From Eutrophomonas brisbanensis (GTDB lineage: Bacteria; Pseudomonadota; Gammaproteobacteria; Burkholderiales; Eutrophovitaceae), in assembly GCA_038141705.1 (NCBI GenBank), contig JAYQIQ010000001.1, positions 1-64,000 of the forward strand: DNA of 64,000 nt, written 5' to 3'. The notes beneath the pieces were generated by a model. It was given only the letters and a program-made list of their open reading frames with translations, did not search any database and had not been told where the DNA came from. The position numbers were made by a program, and so were the translations under genes. Numbering within the stretch: position 1 is the stretch's first letter; each line of letters opens with the position of its first letter. This document shows, one piece after another, positions 28,853-38,794 of the stretch.

Positions 28853-30879
28853 ATGGCAGATTCGAAGTTCATACAATACCCAGGTAGTCCGTTTTCACTG
28901 CAAAGGCTTTTTGAGCCAGCAGGCGACCAACCGCAAGCAATAGAGGCAATTCTCAGTGGGCTTTCAGCGGACATGAAATATCAGACCTTGTTGGGAGTCA
29001 CTGGGTCTGGAAAAACATTCACGATGGCTAACGTAATCGCGAGAGCAGGGCGTCCCGCGATTGTCATTGCTCCAAACAAAACATTAGCTGCTCAGCTCTA
29101 TGCTGAATTTCGAGAGTTTTTTCCAAATAATGCGGTTGAGTATTTTGTTTCTTACTATGACTATTACCAGCCGGAAGCATATGTTCCATCGAGAGACCTA
29201 TTCATTGAAAAGGATTCGAGTATCAATGAACACGTTGAGCAAATGCGATTATCGGCGACCAAATCCCTTCTCGAGCGGGAAGATTCAATTATCGTCGCAA
29301 CTGTCTCATGCATCTACGGAATTGGAGATCCGGTTGATTACCATGGAATGATCTTGCATCTTCGAGTGGGTGAGTCAATCGGCCAAAGAACAATTATTAA
29401 GCGTTTGGCTGAAATGCAGTACGAGCGTAACGAAATGGATTTTAAGCGAGGGTGTTTAGAGTTCGCGGGGACATTATTGATATTTTCCCAGCAGAAAACT
29501 CTGAGCAAGCTATTCGCGTTAGCTTATTCGATGATGAGATCGAGTCGCTATCGATATTTGATCCACTAACCGGACAAGTGTTTCACAAAGCCAAACGATA
29601 CACGGTCTATCCTTCGAGTCATTACGTTACCCCGAGGGAAACAGTTTTGCGAGCGATCGAGACCATTAAGGAAGAGCTCCAGGTTACTTCCAAGAGATTT
29701 CTCTCGGAGAGCAAATTGCTCGAGGCTCAGCGTATCGAGCAACGAACACGATTCGATCTTGAAATGCTGACTGAAATGGGATTTTGCAAAGGTATTGAAA
29801 ATTACTCCCGACATCTGTCAGGCAGAAAACAGGGGGATCCGCCGCCGACTCTGATCGATTACTTGCCTGAGAATGCGATTATGTTTATCGACGAATCTCA
29901 CGTGACAGTTCCTCAAGTGGGCGGTATGTACCGAGGCGATCGAGCGAGGAAAGAAAACCTCGTTAACTATGGATTTAGACTGCCGTCGGCCCTCGATAAT
30001 CGTCCTTTACGATTTGATGAATTTGAAAGTCTCATGCCACAAACCGTATTTGTTTCGGCGACTCCATCAGACTATGAGCAAAATCACCAAGCCCAAGTCG
30101 TCGAGCAGGTTGTTCGCCCGACTGGACTCGTAGATCCAAAAATTGAAGTTCGACCAGCGAGCTCTCAAGTGGATGATTTGCTATCTGAAATAAATATACG
30201 CGTACGCTCTCAAGAGCGGGTGCTCGTGACAACGCTTACAAAACGTATGGCCGAAGATCTGACGGATTTTATGTCTGAGAATGGTGTTCGCGTTCGGTAT
30301 CTCCATTCCGATATAGATACAGTCGAGAGGGTGGAGATCATTCGCGATCTCAGACTTGGTGAATTTGATGTCTTGGTTGGCATAAATTTACTTAGAGAGG
30401 GTTTGGATATCCCGGAGGTATCCTTGGTGGCTATTCTTGATGCGGACAAAGAGGGGTTTCTTCGTTCAGAAAGATCTCTGATACAGACAATTGGGCGAGC
30501 AGCCAGACATATCAATGGCACTGCAATTATGTATGCAGACGTTGAGACCAAATCCATTAAAAAAGCGATAGATGAGACCAATCGGCGTCGCACAAAACAA
30601 ATTGAGTTCAATGTTGCGAACAATGTGACGCCGATCGGTGTTGCGAAGCCCGTAAAAGATTTGATTGATGGCGTATTTTCTCAACAGGCGAGTGATAAAA
30701 AAGAAAGTCTTCGCAGTGCTAGAAAATCATTTAAATCTGAGAGCGAAATCCTAGTTGAAATGAAACGAGTTGAGAAACTGATGCTTAAAGCTGCAAAAAA
30801 TTTGGAGTTTGAACAAGCGGCGAACTATCGAGATAGCCTAAATCAGTTAAAAACTCAACTTATCAGCGGAAACGTTTAG
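28853..30879 (+). CDS. uvrB: Excinuclease ABC subunit B, one frameshift
   Basis: DNA-damage recognition helicase of nucleotide excision repair, partner of UvrA and UvrC. Walker A GVTGSGKT; the beta-hairpin region EYFVSYYDYYQPEAYVP; FIDESHVTVPQ (DEAD-type box); motif VI QTIGRAARH; and a C-terminal UVR domain for UvrC binding (ILVEMKRVEKLMLKAAKNLE). The frame is lost near 29456: one T is missing so that FRVRGDIIDIFPAE follows RGC. Rebuilt length is about 675 residues. The ATG at 28853 gives the usual N-terminus. Confidence 0.96.
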
Positions 30880-30899
30880 GCACGGCAGGAAGATTCGTA

Positions 30900-31385
30900 A
30901 TGAAGCAAAAACCTTTGAAGTTGTTGGTTGTATGCACTGGAAATATATGCCGTTCGCCAACAGCTGAGGGCGTGCTGCGTAAGAAGATTGCTGATATCGG
31001 GATGTCGAAACAGATTTTTGTCGATTCTGCAGGGACCCATGGTTATCACGTGGGGGAGCAGCCAGATGAGCGTAGCTGTCATGCGGCGAAGTACCGTGGC
31101 TATGACCTATCTAAGCTGACGTCACGCAGAGTGAAAGAGCAGGATTTCTTTGATTTTGACTTGATTCTGGCGATGGATAGCGGCCACCTCGATAGCTTGC
31201 GGAAAATACAACCAACTAGATCTAGGGCGCGACTGGATCTCTACTTAGAGTTCAGTCGAAGCTTTTACAAACAGAGCGTCCCAGATCCGTACTATGGAGG
31301 TGAAGAGGGGTTTGAGCACGTCTTGGATATGATTGAAGAGGGGGCGGATAGAATTTTGGAAAATTTGCTTCCACCCCCAAACTAG
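30900..31385 (+). CDS. Low-molecular-weight protein-tyrosine phosphatase
   Basis: 161 residues. The P-loop CTGNICRS (CX5R) is at residues 12-19, followed by PTAEGV, and the general-acid Asp is in VPDPYYGG. Members dephosphorylate tyrosine kinases of capsule synthesis or other small substrates. It starts 21 bases after uvrB and converges on rne. There is no Wzc-type kinase in the window, so the partner is unknown. Confidence 0.93.
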   Translation: MKQKPLKLLVVCTGNICRSPTAEGVLRKKIADIGMSKQIFVDSAGTHGYHVGEQPDERSCHAAKYRGYDLSKLTSRRVKEQDFFDFDLILAMDSGHLDSLRKIQPTRSRARLDLYLEFSRSFYKQSVPDPYYGGEEGFEHVLDMIEEGADRILENLLPPPN

Positions 31386-31397
31386 CTTTCGATCGTT

Positions 31398-34022
31398 TTA
31401 GGCCGCTTGGTTTGTATCGTCTTGGTTGCCAGTTTCGACCTGCATCATAGGTTCCGAAGCATTGCCATCCGCTTGCTCTTTTTGAAGTCTACGTGCGCGC
31501 CGCTCTTCACGTGCTTTGTCACGGGCACCTTGATCAAAGGTAGATTGTTCTTGCTCTTGCGGCGGGGCGGATGAGGTCTCAACCATCGTCATGCCTTCTG
31601 GTAATCTAACAGGAGCCGATTCTATTGGTTGAGGTTTTTGTATCTCCTCTGTAGCAGCTGCAGGGGCTGAACTTGGCATATCTGTAACGACCGGCGGCGT
31701 CTCCTCGTGCGTTTGGTTTCGACTCACGTGTCTCTCTGCGGTCTGAGCTGGCTCTGGAGAAGCCTCATTTCTCGATTCAACTCGATCCCCACTGTCTTGA
31801 TTTAGACCCTGAGTAGGAATTGATGAGTCATATTTAAATTCTGATACATCTCCTACCGGCGCCGTATTCAACACACGGTTATTTTCGGTATTGTCAAAAC
31901 GTCTGTGAGCCTCTCGCGCGTTATCGCGGGAATTATTCTGCGCTTCAGTTACGTCACTGGTCTCAGAATCGCGAGGAAACTGATCGTTTTGACGTCTGTC
32001 TTCGCGTCTATCTCCACGTCTATCTCCACGCCGACGTCGATTGCGGTCGCGCCTATTTTGACGATCGCCATCTCCATGTCTCTGATCGTTACTCTGGCGT
32101 TCCGTTCGCTCTTGGTTGCGTTCCGCCGTACTTTCAACTCGATTATTCGCTACATTTTGTTCTCGATTAAAGTCACGGCTGTTTCCGACATCTCGGTCCT
32201 CCGATCGTCGATTGCGCCGTCGATCGCGACGATCATTTCTGTCTCGTCGATTGCGTCTATCGCCATCTCTGCCGCGACGTCGATCATTATCAAAACGATC
32301 TCTCCTGCGACCACCCCTTCGGTCATTTGTGTTTTTCTTCTTATCGCCCCCAAATATCGCTTTTAACAGGCGCTTGAAGAAACCTTCTTTCTTCTGCGCT
32401 TTTACTTCTGGCGCTGGTAGCGCTGGAGTAATTCCTTTTACGGCTGCACTGGGTTTAGCTGCTTCTTGCGTTTTATTTTCGACTTGGTACTCGTCCGCAG
32501 GTGCTTCAGCCATTGAGTAGCTTGGAGTATTCGAGTCGAGCTGTCCTACCTCGTCTGTTCTTATTCTTCTAACTGTGAAATGCGGAGTTTCCAAATGGAT
32601 ATTGGGAATCAACACACAGCTCACTTTGACGCGGTTTTCGATGGTGTAGAGCTCATTTCTTTTCTCGTTAAGCAGATAGGAGGCCACCTCTACTGGAACC
32701 TGCGCATGAACGGCCGCGGTATGCTCCTTCATTGCCTCATCCTGTACGATCCTCATTACGTGAAGCGCCGTAGATTCGATCGAGCGGATGTTTCCCGTTC
32801 CGCTACAACGAGGGCAGGTGATGTGGCTGCTCTCCCCGAGCGAGGACTGTAGTCGCTGGCGAGATAGCTCGAGTAAGCCAAATCTCGAGATTTTTCCAAT
32901 CTGTATCCTCGCTCTGTCGTGATGTAAGGCTTCCTTTAGTTGATCCTCAACTTCTCTCTGATTTTGTTGACTCTCCATATCGATGAAGTCGATCACCACT
33001 AATCCACCTAAATCTCTCAAGCGGAGTTGCTTGGCTACTTCATGAGCAGCTTCGATATTGGTACGTCTGGCCGTTTCCTCAATGTCACCACCACGTGTTG
33101 CTCTCGCAGAGTTAACATCGATCGCTACCATTGCTTCGGTGTGATCCATGACGATAGAGCCACCCGAGGGAAGTGTTACTTGCCGCGCGTAGGCAGACTG
33201 TATTTGGTGTTCTATTTGGAACCGCGAAAACAGAGGAGTGTCCTCCTCATAGAGCTTCACGCGATTCACGTTGTGAGGCATCACATGCCCCATAAATTGC
33301 TTTGCCTGATCAAATATTTCTTGGTTATCGATCAGGATCTCACCGATGTCCTGGGAGAAATAATCGCGAATGGCGCGAATGACTAAGCTCGCGTCTTGAT
33401 AAATGAGGAAGCTGCCGTTTTGCTGCTCAGAAGCAGAGTCGATGGCTGCCCACAGCTGGGTGAGGTACTTAAGATCCCAGTCGAGCTCCTCTGTGCTTCT
33501 GCCAATTCCCGCGGTACGAGCGATGATGCTCATTCCGCGTGGAATCTCGAGATCTCTCATTGCGTCCCTAAGTTGTGCGCGTTCCTCCCCCTCGATACGT
33601 CTCGAAACTCCGCCACCTCGAGGGTTTTTTGGCATCAACACCAGATACCTACCTGCGAGACTGATGAAGGTGGTAAGCGCTGCGCCTTTGGATCCTCTTT
33701 CGTCTTTCTCAACCTGGACAACCACTTCCTGTCCGATGTTCATAACGTCTTGTATGCGAACTTTTGTTGGATTGGCTTCAGGCTTATTGAAATAGGATCT
33801 TGATATCTCTTTGAAAGGTAGGAATCCGTGTCGCTCTGAACCGTAGTCGACGAAAGCCGCTTCTAAACTTGGCTCTATCCTGGTAATGACACCTTTGTAG
33901 ATATTGCTTTTTTTCTGTTCTTTACCAGTTGTTTCAATATCCATGTCGAGGAGCGTTTGTCCGTCGACGATTGCAACTCTCATTTCCTCTGAGTGAGTTG
34001 CATTGAAAAGCATGCGCTTCAT
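31398..34022 (-). CDS. rne: Ribonuclease E
   Basis: Endoribonuclease that starts mRNA decay and processes rRNA and tRNA precursors, and scaffolds the degradosome at the membrane. The N-terminal catalytic half has the S1 domain (YKGVITRIEPSLEAAFVDYG), the DNase I-like active site with Asp in VAIDVNSA and VVIDFIDM, and the zinc-link CPRCSGTG. The C-terminal half is disordered with a long Arg/Asp/Asn-rich RNA-binding stretch and a Pro/Glu-rich tail. 874 residues, intact. It is divergent from rluC, as in E. coli and Pseudomonas, with a long intergenic leader. Confidence 0.97.
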   Translation of the reverse strand: MKRMLFNATHSEEMRVAIVDGQTLLDMDIETTGKEQKKSNIYKGVITRIEPSLEAAFVDYGSERHGFLPFKEISRSYFNKPEANPTKVRIQDVMNIGQEVVVQVEKDERGSKGAALTTFISLAGRYLVLMPKNPRGGGVSRRIEGEERAQLRDAMRDLEIPRGMSIIARTAGIGRSTEELDWDLKYLTQLWAAIDSASEQQNGSFLIYQDASLVIRAIRDYFSQDIGEILIDNQEIFDQAKQFMGHVMPHNVNRVKLYEEDTPLFSRFQIEHQIQSAYARQVTLPSGGSIVMDHTEAMVAIDVNSARATRGGDIEETARRTNIEAAHEVAKQLRLRDLGGLVVIDFIDMESQQNQREVEDQLKEALHHDRARIQIGKISRFGLLELSRQRLQSSLGESSHITCPRCSGTGNIRSIESTALHVMRIVQDEAMKEHTAAVHAQVPVEVASYLLNEKRNELYTIENRVKVSCVLIPNIHLETPHFTVRRIRTDEVGQLDSNTPSYSMAEAPADEYQVENKTQEAAKPSAAVKGITPALPAPEVKAQKKEGFFKRLLKAIFGGDKKKNTNDRRGGRRRDRFDNDRRRGRDGDRRNRRDRNDRRDRRRNRRSEDRDVGNSRDFNREQNVANNRVESTAERNQERTERQSNDQRHGDGDRQNRRDRNRRRRGDRRGDRREDRRQNDQFPRDSETSDVTEAQNNSRDNAREAHRRFDNTENNRVLNTAPVGDVSEFKYDSSIPTQGLNQDSGDRVESRNEASPEPAQTAERHVSRNQTHEETPPVVTDMPSSAPAAATEEIQKPQPIESAPVRLPEGMTMVETSSAPPQEQEQSTFDQGARDKAREERRARRLQKEQADGNASEPMMQVETGNQDDTNQAA

Positions 34023-34433
34023 TTTTCTTCTTCTCCCGCGCTATTAAGCGTCCGCAGGGAGGTCAAACCGTGATATCCGTTATCTCGAATCCCTAATAAA
34101 GGGGACTTTGTACGTTGCCTTTATTTTCAACGTCTCGTTCGTAACTCTGTCTAGTTATGTCTAACATTACCGGTTTGTTTTCAATCTGGCCGCGCTTTTG
34201 CGTTGCCTTAAAAATCATTCCTGCGGTGTTTTAACTGCGCAAATCGTTTACCATCGCTACTTCATCCTCTTCGGATAGGTGAGCAAAATTAACCCTATAA
34301 CGAGCCCTCAATCTTCGCTTAAGGCCAGCATTCAGCGGCCTGGCGGCAGTTATCGCGGTCGTTGGACCGCCTACGTCGCGCTTCGTTGTCTTCCGGCGCG
34401 GTATCCAGCTCGTTATGCGGATTATAATTGAAA
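34023..34433. promoter_or_regulatory. Long intergenic leader between divergent rne and rluC
   Basis: About 410 bases without a gene. In E. coli the rne leader is about 360 nt and is bound by RNase E for autoregulation, so a long leader here is consistent with the same control; this is inference. Seen directly: AGGCC/GGCCT arms near 34320-34342, several CG-rich stems at 34350-34405, and AATTATAATT at 34421-34430, which is self-complementary and so supplies a TATAAT on both strands. Confidence 0.55.
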
Positions 34434-35363
34434 ATGAAAGACATAGGTAAAGATTCGGTTACCAAGCTGGAAGTAGATCACGGGTCTGACGGGCAGCGGA
34501 TTGACAACTTGTTAATGCGCTTGCTTAAGGGGGTACCCAAGAGTCACGTTTATCGAATTTTGCGCAGCGGTGAAGTGAGGCTTAACAGTCGTCGCGTCAA
34601 CCCCAGCACCAAAGTGGTTACGGGTGATATTTTACGAATACCTCCCGTTCGGATAAGCCAAAAGTCCGAGGTGACTGAGTTACCTCGATTTAAGCTAGAT
34701 ATTCTTTTTGAGGACGAGGCTATTATTGCGATCGATAAGCCCGCTGGAGTAGCAGTGCATGGCGGCAGTGGGGTTTCTGGCGGAGTGATAGAGATACTTC
34801 GCCTTAACCGAACAGATCAAGATTTCTTAGAGCTTGTTCACCGTCTAGATAAAGAAACATCAGGCGTCCTTTTATTAGCAAAAAGTCGTCAGGCTCTGCT
34901 TTCCCTTCATCAGCAGATCAGAGACGGTAGTACTGAAAAATTTTATCAAGCGGTGGCTCATGGTACAGATTTCGTCGATAAGTCGATACGTCATCCGTTA
35001 CGCAAATTCGTGAATAAAGCAGGGGAGCGGAAAGTCGTGGTTGATGGAACGGGGCAGGATGCAGTGACGGTTGTAAGGAAACTCGAGGTTGGAGCTAAAG
35101 CAACTTTGGTCGAGGCAGAGTTAAAGACGGGCAGAACCCACCAAATTCGAGTGCACCTCGCACACGAACATTTTCCAATTGTCGGGGATGAAAAATATGG
35201 GGACTTTTACATAAACCGTAGATATGCAAAAGTGAAAATTAAGCGAATGCTGCTTCATGCGGTGAGTTTCACTTTTACTCACCCCAAGACAAAAAAAAGA
35301 GTAACAATCCGATCAGATACGCCTGTTGAATTTGGTGCCACTGTCAAAATGAATGAAGTATAA
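34434..35363 (+). CDS. rluC: 23S rRNA pseudouridine synthase RluC
   Basis: Makes pseudouridines 955, 2504 and 2580 (E. coli numbering) in 23S rRNA. N-terminal S4 RNA-binding domain (SHVYRILRSGEVRLNSRRV), then the RluA-type catalytic domain with VHRLDKETSGVLLLAK, whose Asp is catalytic, and KTGRTHQIRVHLAH. About 309 residues. A TTG at 34428 is an alternative start. The position opposite rne supports RluC over RluA or RluD. Confidence 0.93.
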   Translation: MKDIGKDSVTKLEVDHGSDGQRIDNLLMRLLKGVPKSHVYRILRSGEVRLNSRRVNPSTKVVTGDILRIPPVRISQKSEVTELPRFKLDILFEDEAIIAIDKPAGVAVHGGSGVSGGVIEILRLNRTDQDFLELVHRLDKETSGVLLLAKSRQALLSLHQQIRDGSTEKFYQAVAHGTDFVDKSIRHPLRKFVNKAGERKVVVDGTGQDAVTVVRKLEVGAKATLVEAELKTGRTHQIRVHLAHEHFPIVGDEKYGDFYINRRYAKVKIKRMLLHAVSFTFTHPKTKKRVTIRSDTPVEFGATVKMNEV

Positions 35364-35397
35364 AACTAAAACCCCTAATCGTTGTCCGAATATCCCG

Positions 35398-36057
35398 ATG
35401 AAAAATAAAAATTTCGATTTAATAGTATTTGATTGGGACGGCACGCTTGTGGACTCAACTGCGCACATTGCTTGGAGCATCCAAAAAGCCTATGGCGATG
35501 CAGAATTGCCGATACCCACACAAGAGGATGCTCGCCATGTGATTGGTTTAGGGTTATCGGATACATTTCAGTATTTGTCGCCCTCTTTAACTAGCGAACA
35601 ACACAAGATAATAGTAGACCGATATCGACATCATTTTCTAACAGCGGATGAGAAAATACAGACCTTTGAGTATGTTGAAGAGGGATTACGGCTTTTGAGT
35701 GAACAGAAATATCAGCTAGCAGTCGCGACGGGAAAAAGTCGAGTCGGCCTCGATCGGGCACTTAAAGAGGTGTCGTTTGGCGGATATTTTAATGGGACGA
35801 GATGCGGCGATGAAGGATTTCCAAAACCTCACCCCGACATGTTGCTACATTTGATGACAGAGTTTGCTGCTGAACCCGAGAGAACATTAATGATTGGGGA
35901 TACGACACACGATCTAGAATTGGCAAGAAATGCTGGAGTGCAAAGTGTAGGGGTAACATACGGTGCGCATGGGCGGGAAAAGCTTCAAAAACTGAATCCG
36001 CGACTCATGGTTAACGAATTTAGAGAATTAATCGAATGGCTGAAAGTGAACGGTTAA
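35398..36057 (+). CDS. HAD-superfamily phosphatase (phosphoglycolate phosphatase-like)
   Basis: HAD motif I VFDWDGTLVDST with the nucleophilic Asp, motif II ATGKSRVGL, motif III KPHP and motif IV MIGDTTHDLELARNAG. The cap domain is helical, as in phosphoglycolate phosphatase and beta-phosphoglucomutase. About 219 residues from the ATG at 35398; an in-frame ATG at 35353 inside the end of rluC is also possible. The same gene follows rluC in pseudomonads. The substrate is not determined. Confidence 0.88.
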   Translation: MKNKNFDLIVFDWDGTLVDSTAHIAWSIQKAYGDAELPIPTQEDARHVIGLGLSDTFQYLSPSLTSEQHKIIVDRYRHHFLTADEKIQTFEYVEEGLRLLSEQKYQLAVATGKSRVGLDRALKEVSFGGYFNGTRCGDEGFPKPHPDMLLHLMTEFAAEPERTLMIGDTTHDLELARNAGVQSVGVTYGAHGREKLQKLNPRLMVNEFRELIEWLKVNG

Positions 36058-36386
36058 TTTGCAAATCTAGCGATTTAAAGAACGGTGGATTGGGCTGTCG
36101 ATTTTCGGTCAAAACCAAAAATAATGAAGACTTGCCAGCGTTCGTTATACGGTTTAAAGACGTCGTACACGGCTACATTAACCGATGCGCTCATATTCCT
36201 GTGCAACTGGATTGGCGTGAAGGAGCATTCTTCACATCTGAAGAGGTTCTTTTGATTTGCTCAACGCACGGAGCAATTTACGAGCCAGGTACTGGGTTAT
36301 GCGTTGGAGGTCCGTGTAAAGGTGCTTCTTTGCAGAAGCTACAAATCGACGAAAAAGAAGGTGCTGTATATCTGTCAAACGACTAA
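36036..36386 (+). CDS. Rieske [2Fe-2S] domain protein
   Basis: 116-residue single-domain Rieske ferredoxin-like protein. The cluster ligands are in NRCAHIPV (Cys, His) and ICSTHGAIYEPGTGLC (Cys, His), with the usual CxH-n-CxxH order. The start overlaps the HAD stop by 22 bases, so the pair is translationally coupled. No oxygenase partner is adjacent. The conserved position between the HAD gene and sppA is known in other gammaproteobacteria, but the role is not established. Confidence 0.88.
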   Translation: MAESERLICKSSDLKNGGLGCRFSVKTKNNEDLPAFVIRFKDVVHGYINRCAHIPVQLDWREGAFFTSEEVLLICSTHGAIYEPGTGLCVGGPCKGASLQKLQIDEKEGAVYLSND

Positions 36387-36423
36387 CAGTGCGAGACCCT
36401 AAAATTTAACTTACCGGAGAAAC

Positions 36424-37350
36424 ATGGAAAATCAGAATTTTGAATCTACGCTGGCTGAACAGGCGTTAACTGAGCAGAGAAAGTCTCGGAGGTGGGGGAT
36501 TTTTTTCAAGTCCCTGACTTTAGTGTATTTGGTCGTTTTTCTCGTGACTGTAAACGGATGGATAGGCGATGAAGATGATGTCGAAGTGGGACGGCACACC
36601 GCTGTTATAGATTTAGATGGTGTTATCGCAGCTGGATCGACGGCTAACGCGGATGATGTAATCAGCGGGCTCGAACATGCGCTTGAATCTAAGAATTCAG
36701 TCGGGGTAATACTTCGTATCAATAGTCCTGGAGGCAGCCCTGTCCAGTCGGCCATAATCAATCAGGAAATTCGTCGACTTCGCGCTAACCACCCCGAGAA
36801 ACCCATCGTTGCTGTTGTCGAAGATCTATGTGCGTCGGGTGGCTATTACGCAGCAGTAGCAACCCAAACTATCTATGTTTCTCAAGCGAGCATAGTCGGA
36901 TCTATTGGGGTGCGTTTAGATGGATTTGACTTATCCAAGGCAATGGAGTCCTTGGGTATTCAGAGGAGACTACTCACTGCCGGAGAGAATAAAGGCTTTT
37001 TGGACCCATTTCAGCCGATGCAGGCCGATCAAAAGCAACACGCATTAAATTTGCTCGCTAATATTCACCAGCAATTTATAGATGCCGTAAAAGAGGGGAG
37101 ATCAGGAAAACTGGCAACAGATGAATCGCTCTTTTCGGGTCTGATCTGGACCGGAGAGCAAGGCATTCAGTTAGGACTTGTCGACAGTTTAGGGACGGTA
37201 AACTCGGTGGCGAGGGATGTGTTTCAGGCCGAAAAAGTCGTGAATTATTCGGTCAGAGAAGGTTTAGGCGAACGTTTAGCTAGACGGTTGGGGACAAGCA
37301 TTTCGGAAAGCTTATTCAAATCAATGTTTTATAAGGATGTCCTGAACTAG
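36424..37350 (+). CDS. sppA: Signal peptide peptidase SppA-type serine protease (S49)
   Basis: Membrane-anchored protease that degrades cleaved signal peptides. One N-terminal membrane helix (SLTLVYLVVFLVTVNGW). The S49 domain has INSPGGSP, DLCASGGYYAA with the catalytic Ser near residue 142, and ENKGFLDPF with the general-base Lys near residue 190. 308 residues, the short (36K-type) form. The start follows a CCGGAGAA site. Part of the conserved rluC-to-rpmF run. Confidence 0.9.
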   Translation: MENQNFESTLAEQALTEQRKSRRWGIFFKSLTLVYLVVFLVTVNGWIGDEDDVEVGRHTAVIDLDGVIAAGSTANADDVISGLEHALESKNSVGVILRINSPGGSPVQSAIINQEIRRLRANHPEKPIVAVVEDLCASGGYYAAVATQTIYVSQASIVGSIGVRLDGFDLSKAMESLGIQRRLLTAGENKGFLDPFQPMQADQKQHALNLLANIHQQFIDAVKEGRSGKLATDESLFSGLIWTGEQGIQLGLVDSLGTVNSVARDVFQAEKVVNYSVREGLGERLARRLGTSISESLFKSMFYKDVLN

Positions 37351-37351
37351 A

Positions 37352-37941
37352 TTACGGAATTGAAAATCCGAATGAACGCAACGATTTGGCTAACTGAATG
37401 AGTGGCAGACCTACAAGCGCTGTAGGATCCAAGCCAGAAATTGAGTCCAATAGGGAAATGCCTAGCCCTTCGGATTTGGCGCTGCCTGCGCAATTCAATA
37501 CATCTTCGGATTCAAGATAACGATCAATTTCGTTATTTGTTAGAGCCCGGTACCTTACAACCGTCTTAGCGACAAACACCTGATCTTGGCTACGGCCTAC
37601 GTCACGTACGCAAACCGCCGTAAAAAGTCAGCAAATTTCCCACTAGAGAACATTAATTGGTCTCGAGCGTTCTCCTTGGTCCCTGGCTTTCCTAAACGAC
37701 GACCATCGCATTGGGCGACCTGATCGGAGCCGATTACAAATTGCGCAGTGGAAAGTTGCGCGCCAGCGTGCGCCTTCAAAACTGAAAGTCGGCTGGCACA
37801 TTCCTCAGCGTTTTCATTGCTAATTTGGATTTCGTCGACTTGAGGGTCAACAACCTCAAAGGCAACCTGGAGCCTCATTAGTAGCTCTCTTCGAAATACA
37901 GAAGTAGAGGCAAGTGCTAGTGTCGGATTTCTATTACTCAT
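37352..37941 (-). CDS. Maf/YceF-family nucleotide pyrophosphatase, frameshifted
   Basis: Maf proteins hydrolyse non-canonical or modified nucleoside triphosphates; the YceF type acts on 7-methyl-GTP. N-terminal LALASTSVFRRELLMRL, then GSDQVAQCDGRRLGKPG, and after a break VFVAKTVVRYRALTNNEIDRY and GLGISLLDSISGLDPTALVGLP. The frame is lost at about 37600-37612: one missing base joins SSGKFADF to VCVRDVGRSQDQVF. Rebuilt length is about 196 residues. It lies between sppA and yceD, on the opposite strand to them. Confidence 0.88.
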
Positions 37942-38004
37942 TCAGCCGGTTTTTAAACTAAAATTTTTGACAGAACCTATATAAAACAATAATATGCGCG
38001 CCTT

Positions 38005-38463
38005 ATGCAAAAACGGATTGTAATCGATACCGTGAAATTTGCTCGAAATGGGCAACAAATGATTCACTCATTCACGGTAGAGGACTTACAGCGGGTTAGG
38101 GATATCGTTGGGGATATCGGCGAAAAGATTGAGGCTAAACTCGAAGGCGGTGTTCTCAAAGCGGGGAAACCGTTCATTGATCTAAGCATCAAAGCGGACC
38201 TACCACTAACGTGCCAGAGATGTTTGGAGCGAATGAACTACGAGCTAAATTCATCGACTCGATTTATAATAGCGTTTGGCAATTCGGAACTTACTGATCT
38301 ATCCGATGAGCCAGATGACGTCGAGTTTTTGATGGCGCAAGAGGATACGGACGTAGTGGCAATGGTAGAGGACGAATTGCTTCTCAGGTTGCCAATGGCG
38401 GCAAAGCATGAAGATGGAGAGTGCCTAGAGCCAGAATGGGGAAATTCCGCTAGGTCACGGTGA
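38005..38463 (+). CDS. yceD: DUF177 / YceD protein, 23S rRNA accumulation
   Basis: 152 residues of the YceD (DUF177) family, which is linked to 23S rRNA accumulation and is nearly always upstream of rpmF. Visible are the paired Cys LTCQRCLERM, an acidic patch in the second half and the closing VEDELLLRLPMAAKHEDGEC. rpmF starts 57 bases later, so the two are likely one transcript with plsX. Confidence 0.92.
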   Translation: MQKRIVIDTVKFARNGQQMIHSFTVEDLQRVRDIVGDIGEKIEAKLEGGVLKAGKPFIDLSIKADLPLTCQRCLERMNYELNSSTRFIIAFGNSELTDLSDEPDDVEFLMAQEDTDVVAMVEDELLLRLPMAAKHEDGECLEPEWGNSARSR

Positions 38464-38519
38464 TTTGATTGGTGGGCTTAGGTCCAACTGTTTTTATTTA
38501 AAATTGGAGAAAATAACAA

Positions 38520-38699
38520 ATGGCTGTTCAACAAAATAAAAAGTCGCCTTCAAGACGCAATATGCGCAGATCGCACGACTCGTTGAAATCAGCGGCTCTA
38601 GCTGTCGAGCCCGGCACTGGTGAGACTCACTTACGCCACCACATTAGCCCTAACGGATTCTATAAAGGCAAGAAGGTCATTCAAAAGGCAGGCGAATAA
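38520..38699 (+). CDS. rpmF: 50S ribosomal protein L32
   Basis: 59 residues starting MAVQQNKKSPSRRNMRRSHD, the universal L32 N-terminus, with HHISPNGFYKGKKV near the end. There is no CxxC pair, so it is the zinc-free form. GGAG lies 12 bases before the ATG. It is located between yceD and plsX, as in most gammaproteobacteria. Confidence 0.97.
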   Translation: MAVQQNKKSPSRRNMRRSHDSLKSAALAVEPGTGETHLRHHISPNGFYKGKKVIQKAGE

Positions 38700-38719
38700 C
38701 AGCGGAGAGGCTTCGCCAT

Positions 38720-38785
38720 ATTCTGTTGGTTAGAAGCCCGCTGAGCGCATTTATCCGGATCATCTTCGGATATACCTAACAGAAT
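38720..38785 (+). other. Imperfect inverted repeat between rpmF and plsX
   Basis: Arms ATTCTGTTGG (38720-38729) and CCTAACAGAAT (38775-38785, one bulged T) can pair in the transcript. Inside them TATCCG/CGGATA can form a second stem near 38752-38773. It ends 9 bases before the plsX ATG, so a folded RNA here could affect plsX translation or separate rpmF from plsX. The role is inferred. Confidence 0.4.
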
Positions 38786-38794
38786 TCAATCGTC

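Noticed and set aside
31905..32520. Long Ser/Arg/Ile-rich frames opposite rne
   Set aside because: They are complements of the Arg/Asp/Asn-rich RNA-binding region of RNase E and have biased composition with no family pattern.
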